A stretch of 64,000 nt of DNA, taken from NCBI GenBank assembly GCA_047495785.1, contig JBLDXI010000021.1, positions 620,001 to 684,000 of the forward strand. The letters are read 5' to 3'. The translations under genes and the position numbers were made by a program. Positions within the stretch are counted from its first letter, which is position 1. Every line of letters begins with the position of its first letter. Positions 34,835-46,092 of this stretch are shown piece by piece. The stretch is from Lepidodermella squamata. Lineage: Eukaryota > Gastrotricha. The notes beneath the pieces are model-generated. The model worked only from the letters and a program-made list of their open reading frames with translations, did no database searches and had not been told where the DNA came from.

Positions 34835-36427
34835 TACTACTGACTGCATTGAAGTTAGCAGAGGTTTTCCAGCAGAATATACTTCCACTCATGTTACCGA
34901 CACCATTTTTTGTTATCTAGTGTTATGAGCCATGCCTAGTCGATAGAAAAAAACCGCACCTTGATAACACCTTCCATTGGCATTCTGCCAGAATTTCTGC
35001 TAACTTCAGCTTTTACTATGGGGAAAGGATGCATCCATTTTGGGACATTCCTGTTATGACGGGCAGAATTGCGTAACATGCAGTGATACGGTGTTATATA
35101 ACGTAACATAGCACGCTGATTCTCGTGGTGCAATCCGTTTTCCCAGCAGAATCACCTGGACAGGTGTGGTGGCAAAAATCCAGGTAAGAATGCTTACCTG
35201 AGCAGGTAGATGCGATCGGATCGCTTCGAAAATGATACCAATCGATTCCCCGTCTATGAAAACCGTAGATTTCAGTCTTTAGACACATGCATTAGGACTT
35301 GGTAGGACTAGGTGCTTCAGCCTGCTCCATGCTCCTATTACCTATTATGAGCAGCCGTATTCGATGTCGTGACTGCCTATGTCATCCCATGTGAAGTAAT
35401 TGTCCACACCAAAATGGACTGTCCACAGTCTTTTTTCTAGCTTTCCTGAAGTTACGGCCTCAGGTGTAATCGTTCGATAGGGCCATTATTGATTTTAGAG
35501 TTTCATCACTAATTTTGAGGGCTGAACCCATGTTCAGCACGACATTTTTCGGAATATTAGTTTTTCGTGTTTCACTTCTTCCCTAAAAACTGAATTATTC
35601 CGCTAGACTGCCTAACTGATAGATCGCAATGAGATCGTCTAGCCGAAAGCCAAATAGCCTCCTGTTGTAAAAGATGACAGACAACAAGAACTCATAACTT
35701 GAAATTCAGTTTTTTTGTCTATACGTATACCAGATAAACGTTTACTTATTTCAACCTAAATGGGGCTGCCCGTTGTCATTTCGTATCAATCGGATTTGAA
35801 ATCTCACCATAACAAAAAGCATGGCAGCCAGTGCAGTCACTAACAAATTATCACCGACAGCCTTCATGGGCAGTAACATGCATATGATATTCCACGAGTC
35901 GGTAATGAAATGCGTGTCGTTGAGCCAAGTCGGTATCTTGTAGCTTGCATTTCAAAGGCTTCAATTGCGTACGTTGCTATGATTAGTCACAATCTACGGT
36001 TTTCATAGACGGGGAATCGATTGGTATCATTTCGAAGCGATCCGATCGCATCTACCTGCTCAGGTAAGCATTCTTACCTGGATTTTTGCCACCACACCTG
36101 TCCAGGTGATTCTGCTGGGAAAACGGATTGCACCACGAGAATCAGCGTGCTATGTTACGTTATATAACACCGTATCACTGCATGTTACGCAATTCTGCCC
36201 GTCATAACAGGAATGTCCCAAAATGGATGCATCCTTTCCCCATAGTAAAAGCTGAAGTTAGCAGAAATTCTGGCAGAATGCCAATGGAAGGTGTTATCGA
36301 GGTGCGGTTTTTTTCTATCGACTAGGTATGGTCCATAACACCGGATAACAAAAAATGGAGTCAGTAACATAAGTGGAAGTGCATTCTGCTGGAAAACCTC
36401 TGCTAACTTCAATACAGTTACTACTGA
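34835..36427. mobile_element. Mutator-like non-autonomous element with ~430-bp inverted arms
   Basis: The left arm (about 34844-35272) and right arm (about 35994-36418) are nearly identical inverted repeats around a spacer of about 720 bp. The outer flanks carry the direct 9-bp repeat TACTACTGA at 34835-34843 and 36419-36427. Long terminal inverted repeats plus a 9-bp target duplication are the signature of Mutator/MULE elements. The spacer has no transposase frame. Both arms hold the same 65-residue open frame, an effect of the duplication and not a gene. The high arm identity suggests a fairly recent insertion or arm homogenisation. Confidence 0.85.
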
Positions 36428-37467
36428 CCGGTTGATGTTGAACCAACTCAAAGTAAAGTCTCAAAGTGAGGTTGAAGTCGCCAAAACTCGGTGAATATTG
36501 GGAAACTGCTAAGGATTCCAAGTTGTCAATTCCAAATGCAAACTAATTCCAGCATTTTGATATGGTTGTTTTTATCTGACATTAGGTATTAGTCCCTGTT
36601 GCCAGGTGAACGGTTCTTGTAGTTAATACCTTACGCCAAAAAAGAATCTTTTTCGAACTGTTTGGCCGTCTGTGTACGATAACGTCACAGGCCTACTCTG
36701 GCATGTTATTCCAGCATATTTCAATCTCCAAGTTCTAAGATCGTGTTTATCTCATCTTCGACAATCCGCTGAAAATGGTTTACATATATGCGAGTGGGCC
36801 TTGATTTTCATTCCAGTGGCATGGATTTCTGTGAAGAAAATGTTATGGGAAAATGTTTACGGTCATTGAGTTTTGAGAAAAGCCAACTTATTCATCGAAC
36901 AGTTCATCGATACTGTTCTGCTACAGTATATTTTGCTTACTGACTGATGGTTGTTGATTTTAAAGATAATAATGTCTTGGCACGTCACAATGTCAACAAA
37001 TAACAATGGTTTCACTTTTGAGTTGCCCTTAGCATGCGCGTTGAATAACATTTGCAGAAGTTGAAATACGACCATATGGTTCTTCAAAATCAAAAGTATT
37101 CGTCACGACTCACGACATCATAACGTTAGCCACCCTGCTGATGTAAAGTTATTACCTTCATTATTCATTAGCGGACAAGGGCTGTCACATTTTTTAATAG
37201 AGCACATATTCTTGCTAAAAGCCCAGTTTGTATTAGTGCTTGTAGCTCTAATAGCTAAGTTGTGATAAGCTTTCCTCGATAAGCGGTAGCTCATGCATAG
37301 TTATAGCCAACGTGCCATGCTCAAATGCCATGCGACCTGCCAAGTTTTTTCCCACGGAAAATATTGAATCCTGGCCTTTATAAGGGCAACAATTAATACC
37401 AGACGAACCACAAGCTTATTCCGAAACTTTAACTTTCCAGACTATTTTACAGAATAAATTTGCGACA
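36428..37467. other. intergenic stretch
   Basis: Spacer between the Mutator-like element and the Cys-rich secreted protein. Only the proximal TATA element of that gene is recognised. Confidence 0.4.
37377..37384 (+). promoter_or_regulatory. TATA box of the Cys-rich secreted protein gene
   Basis: TTTATAAG lies 84 bases before the start codon at 37468, in a GC-richer local context (CTGGCC upstream, GGGCAAC downstream). The distance leaves room for a 5' UTR of about 50-60 nt. This is a clear core promoter candidate. Confidence 0.6.
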
Positions 37468-37829
37468 ATGAAAGCTTTTTTTGCTGCTTTGGCTTTAATT
37501 GCGGTGTTCAGCGCTGCTTCAGCTGTAGTTTGCCCTCCGAACTATTGTGACAAGGTCGACTGCTCATTGGAAGCTTCAGTCGAAGGTTGCGAAGGTCGCA
37601 TTGAGCCAAACGGATCTTTCTGTGGTTGCTGCCCGACTTGCATTCGTCAGATCGGTAAATTCGTCTGGAAATACTCTTCTTGAATGGTTCTTTTTAAATC
37701 ATTATTAATATTTTAGGTGAAGGCGAGAGCTGTGCTCACACCTGGTTCCGCGGAGTTCCGAAGACATCAGAATGCTCTGAGGGCACTTTCTGCCATCGTG
37801 CCACCAACCTCTGCACCAAGTCGCAATAA
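37468..37829 (+). CDS. Small secreted Cys-rich protein
   Basis: Two exons, 37468-37654 and 37717-37829, join in phase to give 99 residues. A typical signal peptide, MKAFFAALALIAVFSAASA, precedes a mature part with 14 Cys, starting VVCPPNYCDKVDC, then CEGRI, FCGCCPTC, GESCAHTW, ECSEGTFC and NLC. The CGCCPTC-type core is shared with IGFBP-like and single-domain protease-inhibitor-like secreted proteins. The exact family and target are unknown. AATAAA signals follow at about 37824 and 37903. A haemolymph or cuticle-secreted inhibitor is a guess. Confidence 0.72.
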
Positions 37830-38105
37830 AATGGAAAGTTAACTTTGCGGCCTTAATTTCCTGATCTGTCGCCTTAATTAAAACTAACTTTAAGTTCAGC
37901 ACCAATAAAATAATAAAAGGGCTTATGATTGGCTTCATCAACGGGCACAATAACAATATATATATTCTCTTTTGTATGTAAATGAAAGAGTTTATTTCTG
38001 CTTCAAATTAGTCCACAAGTGAAGAGGCAAAATCACGATATACCTACACATAATATTATGCATCATGAGATTTTTAGAAATTATCGATGCAAAACAACAA
38101 TGATT

Positions 38106-39613
38106 TTATGTTGAGCTGGCTTCATTTTCGGCAGGGCCTGCTATATTGCTAGAATCGCCAAAAACTTGTAAAAATATTTGATCTGCTGTAGCCAGTTGCG
38201 GATTCACTTTTCCGAAGTTAGCGACGTTGGCTGTAATGAAAGCCGATATTTCCTCCACAACTCGACAAGCTCTAACGAACCGAGATAGCGCGAAGTCCGC
38301 GTAAGTTTTCGATGGCGAATGGGCGAGGAGATACATTTTAAATATCACCAATATTTGCCGCCGCATTCTCGCCACGCTTTTCGCATTTTTCACCGGAGCT
38401 TTATCGTCGAAAAATAAATAAGCGAGCAGGAATGATGCCTCAACGAACGATGGATTCCAGTCTGACATTATTTCTGAAAGCCTCATCAACGCTTTCGTTC
38501 CTTGGCCGAAGTCCGGAAAATATTGAAGGAATGGAAGCAAATAAGCATCATTTATCCCGAACATTGCCGCACCTTGAAATGAATATTAAGAAATGTTCGA
38601 AAAATAATTCCATCTAATACCTTTGTTCCCAGGCAAAGCCATGTATGTAGCCCCCATCGAAACCATACAAGCACTAAGGAGTGGAATCAAATCTTGCTCA
38701 GGAATGTCGAAAACCTCTGAAATTATTGTTGTGAAACAACACAGCAATTAGCGCAGTATTTTTTACCGAGCCAACAACTGCTGTACGAGAATCCGATTTT
38801 TCGACCGAAATTCATTTGTTCCATGACTTTACCCCAAAGAGTAATAGGGTCAGGTACTTCGATGCCAGGATACCGCATTGGCGACTGAAAAACGAGAGAA
38901 AGACGTGGTTAATATTTCAGAAATTAACGATTTTTTACTTGATCCATGAGATGCATTTCTGTTGCCGAGCGAATGATGGTCTTCAAAGCCGCCTCGAACA
39001 TTGAACCGTCGTACATCGCGGGCGGTTGTTCCATTTGAAGGATAGGACTCGTTGGCTGTTCGGAGCATTGTCTGATGGTCAACGCGACCGATTCACCATC
39101 ACAGCTACTTCCGCTATTTTCGTGTGCGTTATTATTTTCGGTATCGTTGCGGCATTTGGCACTGCCATCATCGTGGCTATCACTCTCGTCGCTGCAATGT
39201 TCAGGCTGGCCAGACGAGCCACTGCTCCGTGACGAGCGAGCAGCTGTGACTCCTCCTAGTTTTTTCGAATCACTCAACCTTATACGACCTCGCCCGCGAA
39301 TGCCCACCGAGAAGCATTTCACCAATCGGCAGTAAGAGCAGAGGCGGCGATTATTCGAATTGATGGGGCAATTTTTTAACCCCGTCGTACATTTTGTAGC
39401 TTCCAATTTCGACCGATTTCGCAGGAAAAATTTCTATTGCGTAAATTTGAGTTGTCCATGGTTAAACATAGGTGGGAGAAATAATAATTTTACCTTGCAT
39501 GCCGAGCAGAATGTAACGTTAACGTTGTCTGGTTTCGGTCCGCCGCAAATTTTGCAGACTGTTGAAATGGTTTCACTTGAAACCGGTGGACTCAACTGAT
39601 CTTCAGAGTTCAT
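38106..39613 (-). CDS. Nuclear hormone receptor 1 of the array
   Basis: Five exons on the minus strand, 39494-39613, 38939-39433, 38767-38884, 38621-38716 and 38106-38572, join in phase to give 431 residues. The DNA-binding domain has two C4 zinc fingers. The first, CKICGG to CSACK, is split by an intron just before KFFLRNRSK. The second runs from KCTTGLKNC to RRLCSYCRLVKCFSVGI. A Ser-rich hinge is followed by a divergent ligand-binding domain with WGKVMEQMNFGRKIGFSY, GINDAYLLPFLQYFPDF and WNPSFVEASFLLAYLFF. The P-box SACKKFF is of the divergent type found in expanded nematode receptors. Ligand and target genes are unknown. Confidence 0.85.
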
Positions 39614-41045
39614 TGCAATGAAACTAAACCTATGCATAAAAACATAAGAACTTCGATAGGTATACGGCGAGTTGAAAGCTTATGGGAAAATCGAGGTCAT
39701 TAAGACAAAGAAATGTTGAGGCACGGCTTTGAGATGACTTTCAATTATTTGCACCCAGACTGCTATTGTCCAGGAATAAAAGTGTAAGAAACCAAGGGAG
39801 TGGGTAAGCCTTGTAAGCAACGGCACCACGAAAAGCTATGAGCATACTCTTTGTATGCGAGCTATACGATGAAAAAGGCGTGTAAAAAATACTACAAATA
39901 GGTAAAAGTGTTTTAACAGCTGCACTTTAATGACTAAAAGCGCATTATCAAGTCATTGAGGCAGGTCAAACTTGCACTGAATATCGACAGTAATAATTCG
40001 GACATGTCTGGTCCAGCGCAATGAGAGGACAATATAAACGCCTATATTTTACAAATGGTAACGATATCGTCTTCCCGGCAATATAGTAAGCCAGAGGGTA
40101 ACAATTGTTGCAGCTAGATTTCGAGGTCAAAACTGAGCATAGAAAATATAAATTTTCTGCGTTGAAAGCGCACACGCTAAAAAGTGAAAGTGTAAACCCT
40201 AATTGATTGAAATCACATTAAAAAACAACAAAATACCTGCCATGATAACAATTCGACAGTCTCAAGTCCGAGCCAATTAAGAACACAACGAGATTTAATT
40301 AAAGGTCGAAGCTTATTTGTCTGCGGAAAGTGATGATACTGTCACATTATAGAAGCCATTTATTATGATAAGCTTATTAAATAGAATAACAAGCGGAGGT
40401 TTTGTGAAGTTTTGCATGTCTGGGTCTATAATTGTTCACCTCTTTGTTTTGAATAATACTATGCTGTCTGCTGTCCAATAATGACGTCCATCCTACACGT
40501 ACATGTCAATACAATTCTTGCAGCCGAAGCTATACTGTGCTGCAAAATACTCGATACAAATCGTTGATAGATGACACGCTCGCAGCTAAAATATCGATTT
40601 ATTTATCATCTCGCATGCATTGCCGTCGATAGAATAGCAGAAACGCCTTGCGTCTGTATTCATGCGAGGAATCAACACAGACGTGTCCTATACATAAAGA
40701 CAGGACAAACTGTAGGAGTCACAACCATGACCCTAAAATAGCAAGGCAGTAAATTTGTTCTTTCTTCAAGAGAGATTACTTGAAAAGAGGAAATGTTGTA
40801 ACTTTATTGTTGATATCGAATGGGACAAGACAAAAATTGGCGTTGCAAAGGGCGTGTTTTTTTTATTCTCCCCGAAATTTCGGGAAGCTCAGGCTCAATC
40901 AGCGGATGAAAGATTTTTCCATTTAACCACCAGATTCTCGGGCAATGAAGTCTTCTACACAGCTCTAAAGTTTTCATTTCAAGATGAGCTTCAGAAGTGG
41001 GCGACCCGAAATTTCGGGGTGAATAAAAAAACACACCCAAAGACT
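39614..41045. other. intergenic stretch with a small palindromic element
   Basis: Upstream flank of receptor 1 and 3' flank of receptor 2. Besides the 189-bp inverted-repeat element at 40850-41038, no coding signal was recognised. Confidence 0.4.
40850..41038. repeat. Small TIR (MITE-like) element
   Basis: Ends are inverted copies of about 34 bp. The left end begins GGGCGTGTTTTTTTTATTC and runs into CCCCGAAATTTCGGG. The right end carries CCCGAAATTTCGGGG and ends AAAAAAACACACCC. The CCGAAATTTCGG core is itself palindromic. No clear target duplication was seen, and no ORF is carried. The element lies immediately downstream of the receptor 2 stop codon. Confidence 0.65.
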
Positions 41046-42531
41046 CTAGGTTGCTTTCGGAAAAAATTGACCCAGCTTCGAATCAGCCGCAGACACCAAA
41101 AATATTTGGCTAAATAAAGGGTTCGATTGCGTAAAGACGGGTGTTTTTTGTGTCATAGACATAATGGCTTCTTGTAGCACCATAGTCGTACGGCGCACGT
41201 GACGATAACTCGTCGTGAAATATCGCTGTAATTGTTTGACGCTGTTATTCTTAGAATTTGACGAGCAAAATAAGTTGAACGCGAGTAATAAACGGCGGCG
41301 AATGCTCCTCACGTGACAAGAATTTGAACCTGCACAGAAAAAATAAATTGGTCACGCGATCAGCCAAAATTTAGGTCAAGTTGTTACCATTGAAAAAAAC
41401 AAAGGATAAAAAGAGAGCTGCTTCGATAAGTGATAAATCCCATTCAGCAAACAGCCTCCCTAAATGCTTGCACATTTCGTAGGCTTTGTCGAATTCCGGG
41501 TAAATTTGAATGATTGCCGGCATTAATGAGTCGCTGATTCCGAAGCAAGGAGCCCCAGCGTTACCGGGAATGGCGAAAAATATTGCGCTCATGACGTGGA
41601 CAAACGAGCAGGTCAAGATATCCGACTGCGCGTCACTCAAATTTTCAAATTCTAATTTATAAGAAGAGTCCAAATAATAGTTGAATTTCAAACAATAATT
41701 TTACTTGAACTTCACCTCCTAAAAACCTGCCGTAAGAAAACCCAACACGAACCCCACCACGAAGGTGATTGAAAGCTGCACTCCAAAAAGAGTTGTAGTC
41801 GCTGTTAAGGTTGCTTAGCGTTTTCAGCTCAAGCTAAGGAAAAGTCTCAAAAGATACAATTTCATAAATCAATTTAGCTTACGAATTCGAGGCCATGAAG
41901 ATGGGTGAAAGCTCTTATAGAATTCCGTAACAAATTTTCAACATGGAACCCATCGTATAGTATGGGATCGACCACAAGTGGCAGGATTGCCAGATTTTTG
42001 TCTCCACACTTCTCGGCGGAGCCCAGATCTGGCGAAAATTTCGGTCGCTTTGGGTCATTTTCCTCTACGTCAGACGGCAGCGACGAATCTTCTTCAGAAT
42101 CTATTTCACTTCCATGATTTTCGGAATTCGTTTCATCTCGCACTGCGCGTTTCTTATCGAGCCGAGCTATATTAAAAAAAAAATGCTGAATTTTATAGGC
42201 TCACCTGTCGAATATTTTAACACATACGCTTCATTCCGACTTCTATGCATTTATTGTAGCGACATCGCGCGCAAGAACGGCGATTTTTCCAATTTATTTC
42301 ACATTTTAGACCGCCATCGGAGCAGGTCATTTTATCAGCGTTTCTCCGTCGGCAGTTTCGAGTGAAAAATTTCTTACACGCATCACACACTCTGGCATGA
42401 TAATCTTTTCGCTTTGGGACAACAACTTCGCATACCTTGATAAGAAAAATAGTGAGAAACAGTGTGAATTTGATTCAATTATATACCTTGCAATGTATTT
42501 CCAAATCTACGTGTCGTTTTGGTGGAGACAT
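41046..42531 (-). CDS. Nuclear hormone receptor 2 of the array
   Basis: Six exons on the minus strand, 42487-42531, 42228-42435, 41883-42166, 41716-41833, 41388-41651 and 41046-41329, join in phase to give 400 residues. A short first exon, MSPPKRHVDLEIHCK, leads into the first zinc finger CKVC to CDACKKFFTRNC. The second finger runs from MTC to RRSCARCRYNKCIEVGMK. A short acidic hinge (DSEEDSSLPSDVEEND) follows, then a ligand-binding domain with WSAAFNHLRGGVRVGFSYG and YPEFDKAYEMC. It is clearly a paralogue of receptor 3, sharing CRYNKC and IRRRLLLAFNL. Confidence 0.83.
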
Positions 42532-43019
42532 CGTGAGAATCAAAATCTATTATCGATAGAGGCCGCTATAGACATTTGATATATGCAGAATTGTACGAAG
42601 CAAGCCAATAAGCTTATACATAGGTATCGATTTTCCTTGCTGTTGAATTACGGGAGAGCAGGTCTCAAGTCTCAACTGACACTACACGTGTATAAGGCAT
42701 CTAATTGGGCAAATAAATGTCACACATTAAGAATATTTCGCTTTTTAATTTTGTCCCGGATTTCGCCACGCGGGTACCTAACGATTTTCAATAAAGCAAT
42801 AGGTTGAAGTCCAACTCAGGTCGGTGCTTGTCGGGGATGACATTTAAATCAAAATAATTATTTCGGTGAAATTGATTTTGACAGTTACACTGTTTCGTTT
42901 ATTATTATTCATGTCACATTTCACCCTTAATAGAAGAGACACATTGGAACGCGGAAAAATACTACAACTTAATCTGAGACTATCTAACTAGCATCATCAG
43001 AAATAATAGGGGAGTTATG
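42532..43019. other. intergenic stretch
   Basis: Spacer of 0.5 kb between receptors 2 and 3, containing the receptor 2 promoter by position. Short open frames only. Confidence 0.4.
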
Positions 43020-44571
43020 TTAGGCTATAACCTTCGGCGCGGGTTTTGGTATCATGTCGCCTATTCTCGTTTGGCCAGGTTGTACCAAAAGAACTGCAGA
43101 AAATAGCCCATTCGACGTAACCATAGGTCCGAGAGCGCTAGCCATCACGCCGATGCCACGACGAAGGAGAGCGATACTATTTTTAAGACTTATGAACGCT
43201 CGCTTGAAGTAAATTTGGGCCTCTAAGGTTCGCTCAGCTCCATAAGATTGAGACAAATACAGGTTGAACATGAGCAAAAGTCGACGCCGGATCTGGTTCA
43301 CTCGTTCGTTTTGAACCTCGCCAACTTCAAACATTTTCAAATTTTGAACTCAACAAAAATGAAATTGAGAATGAAGACTTACGTCGAAACAGGGCGAATG
43401 CAACGAAAATCGAATATTCCGGAAAAGTAGGATCCCATTCTGACATGATGTCGCCAAACTCGCGCATTGCTTTATCGGCGTCCTGAAATTAAAACTTGAA
43501 CTGGATTGAAATAATATTCATAAACTTGGGACTCACGATAAATCCGGGGAAGAATGTAAAAAAGTGAGGCAGATGCTTGTCATTGACACCGATAAAGGTC
43601 GATCCTTTATTAGCCGGTAGCGAGTTGTAGATGATGCTCATAGCTGGGAGAAATCCGGCGATCAAAACGTTGAGATCGCGATCTGGTAAATTCTCGGGTT
43701 CAGCAATTTTACGGCCGTACGTGAAGCCGATGTTCACACCTTCGAAAAGTTGGCGAAGAGCAAGCTGCCACATTGTCATTAGGTCGGTTATTGGGCCATG
43801 ATAAGGCCGCAGAGGCATCTTGACAAATTTCGAGTTTTTCTCATCGAAATTTAAAGAAAATTGTTCACTTACGTGTTCAAGCTCGTGCAATTCGACCACG
43901 TTTTGAGCGGCTAATCGAAGGGTACTTTCAGCCAAAGCTCCGTCGAACAACACCGGATCTGAAACTAAGGGTACGTAGCAATTCGATGTTGAAGGTTCCA
44001 GCGATCTCGTCGAAACCACCAAGCTTTGCTGACTGTTTGGCAATTCAGCTTCATAGCAGCGTGATACTTGGTGGTTGTTGGGAATTGCTATCCCAACATT
44101 AGGACGATTGAAATTATTAGATGAGGCTTGAAGGCCAATGGACGAATTCCCAGATCCACTGGTGTGAGAAGATCTGTTGGACGATTGACCGGGATTCGCG
44201 GGAATATGCTGCTCTTCCTCGGAATTTTCTGAACCTCCATCGCTATCATCCTCAGCGGGTTTAACGCCGTTCGTCCACAAGCGGCATCGCATGCCAACAG
44301 CTAAGCATTTGTTGTAGCGGCAACTGGTGCAGAACCTGCGATTTCGCCCATCAATCACGCAATCATTTGTACCAGTTTGGCACGTGAGATTCGGCTCCGA
44401 GCGTTTGCAGGTTCGAGTGAAAAATTTCTGAAATAATAAATAGGTAAGGCCGATTTTTTTGTTAAATGGCAAATTTACCTTGCAAGCTTCGCAAACATTC
44501 GGGTTGTATTTCTTCTTTTTCGGAACAAAACTTCCGCAAACCTTGCAATAAATCGCTGCTGGCGCTGACAT
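43020..44571 (-). CDS. Nuclear hormone receptor 3 of the array
   Basis: Five exons on the minus strand, 44479-44571, 43873-44427, 43537-43818, 43383-43482 and 43020-43348, join in phase to give 452 residues. Fingers run from YCKVCGSFVP to VCEACK and, after an intron, KFFTRTCKR to RRFCTSCRYNKCLAVGM. The hinge is Ser/Asn-rich. The ligand-binding domain includes LTMWQLALRQLFEGV-like, PENLPDRDLNVLIAGF and IRRRLLLMFNLYLSQ. Introns of 51 and 57 nt are multiples of three without stops, so unspliced forms would stay in frame. They were called introns from the GTAAAT and GTAAGT donors and from alignment with receptors 1 and 2. The last acceptor (GTTGAG) is weak. Confidence 0.83.
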
Positions 44572-45068
44572 GAATATTATATCCAAATAGTAGGACTAGA
44601 TATAAAATTCGAAATCTTTCCAACTGTCCGATTAAGTCACACGAGCTATGACAAAAAAATTATTTCAAAATATGTCGAAGATGGAAAATTGAATTGAAGT
44701 TGACAAGGTATATGTCAGAAATTTTATTTTATGTCTGACAGTTTTGAACTTATTCTCCATGAAACATTGAACATTTTGAAAGTACAGTTGTTAACAGAAA
44801 TCATGCTGTAAATTGCAATTAAATGTGGCCAAAATACAGTCGAAGTTGGGGAAGAGCGTCAGTCATGAATTTTGACGGATACATAGATATATCGCATCGA
44901 ATTTTCTCGTGAAATTACATTTTATACACGAGGCTGTAATTTGACACGAAAATAAGCGATCAAAGCGCGGCAACTCCGTAGCTCTCTCCCCCTCTCATCC
45001 TAACTCACGCGCACCCATACATGGCACACAATCTGGGGCAAAAGTTCGATGTGACCTAAATCATGACA
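44572..45068. other. intergenic stretch
   Basis: Upstream flank of receptor 3. No coding or structural signal was recognised. Confidence 0.4.
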
Positions 45069-45674
45069 CTAATATAATATCTGCGAATCATGACCTAAAT
45101 TGCCACCTTTTGTATGCTCTCCGCCATCCCAGATGTGCGGACAATTTTTTAAACAATTGAATTGGTTAACATAACAGGGACAAGTCAGAAATATGTAGCT
45201 CATTTTGGTCCGGTACAGTTTTTTGACCTGTCGCTGGACGGCGGCTAATTCAATCAATTCTTCAATCGTCTCGTTGCGATAAAAAAGGCTTGACAACGTC
45301 GGGGACGTTGCGAAAATGCCAAATTGGGGAGTTTGAAATAAACCGGGTGTAACTCGCACTAAAAAAGGGACACCGTCTCAGAAATGATTAAAAGACTTGT
45401 TTACGAGGTCGAGTGAGGTTAAAAATAGGTCGCGAAATGTGATAAACCGTGAAAGCCGTCAATCCATCCCATCTGAAGTCTGTATCAAATTTTAATGTCC
45501 GTTTTCCTTGTCCATGTGGATCATCACTGAGGAAAAATGTCAACGCATGGGCTCTAGGCTCTTCATCGATAATGAATAAAGACAGTAGTAATTGAAAAAA
45601 TGCATTGTCTCGTCCATATAGTTTCTGCGACAGATTTTTAAGGGCAATACTTTCAAGCAAATAGGTACAAATAG
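45069..45674 (-). CDS. Unresolved coding fragment, N-terminus missing
   Basis: Two likely exons on the minus strand, 45405-45674 and 45069-45358, join in phase (C|TG) at a GTAAAC donor and a TTTTTTAG acceptor. The first encodes YLLESIALKNLSQKLYG, then FFLSDDPHGQGKRTLKFDTD and FRWDGLTAFTVYHISRP. The second encodes TPGLFQTPQFGIFATSP, IEELIELAAVQRQVKKLY and a Cys-containing tail, CPCYVNQFNCLKNCPHIW. No ATG exon was found upstream before the sodium channel 3' end. I do not recognise the family. It could be a truncated gene copy or a gene with a missed first exon. Confidence 0.35.
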
Positions 45675-46092
45675 CTGGAAATGACGTGAACGGAAACTTT
45701 TGAATGCTTGGAAGTCATATTAGACAGTTCATCTAGTTGCGTTTTGAAGATGGCAACTAATGGAATGTGTGAAACCTCGCAGCTTATTTTCGTTTAAAAT
45801 CGATACCAGTAGACCTATCAGGTGTGACATGTGGCGTCTGAGCTTCGGATAATTAATCAACAAAATTCACGTGAAGATGAACCACGTTCGTTCTTTATTG
45901 ACATCTCAAACTCTCGAACCAATAAACTTTAGTTAACAAAAAATTGTAAATGGAAGGCTATAGGGCTATAACAAGCCTTTTGCAATATCATTTCAGGCGA
46001 TCATTTCCATAGGTTATAAATTACAATAAAAATATTTTGTACAAGATGAGACGCACATTTTTCAAAAATTAAGGCGCCTTTGAGGCGTACCC
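45675..46092. other. intergenic stretch
   Basis: Lies between the unresolved fragment and the sodium channel stop codon. It includes the channel's 3' UTR. No distinct polyadenylation element or exon could be assigned with confidence. Confidence 0.35.

Noticed and set aside
34936-36325. Two copies of a 65-residue open frame at 34936-35133 (-) and 36128-36325 (+)
   Set aside because: They lie in the inverted arms of the Mutator-like element and are identical because the arms are. No protein motif is present.
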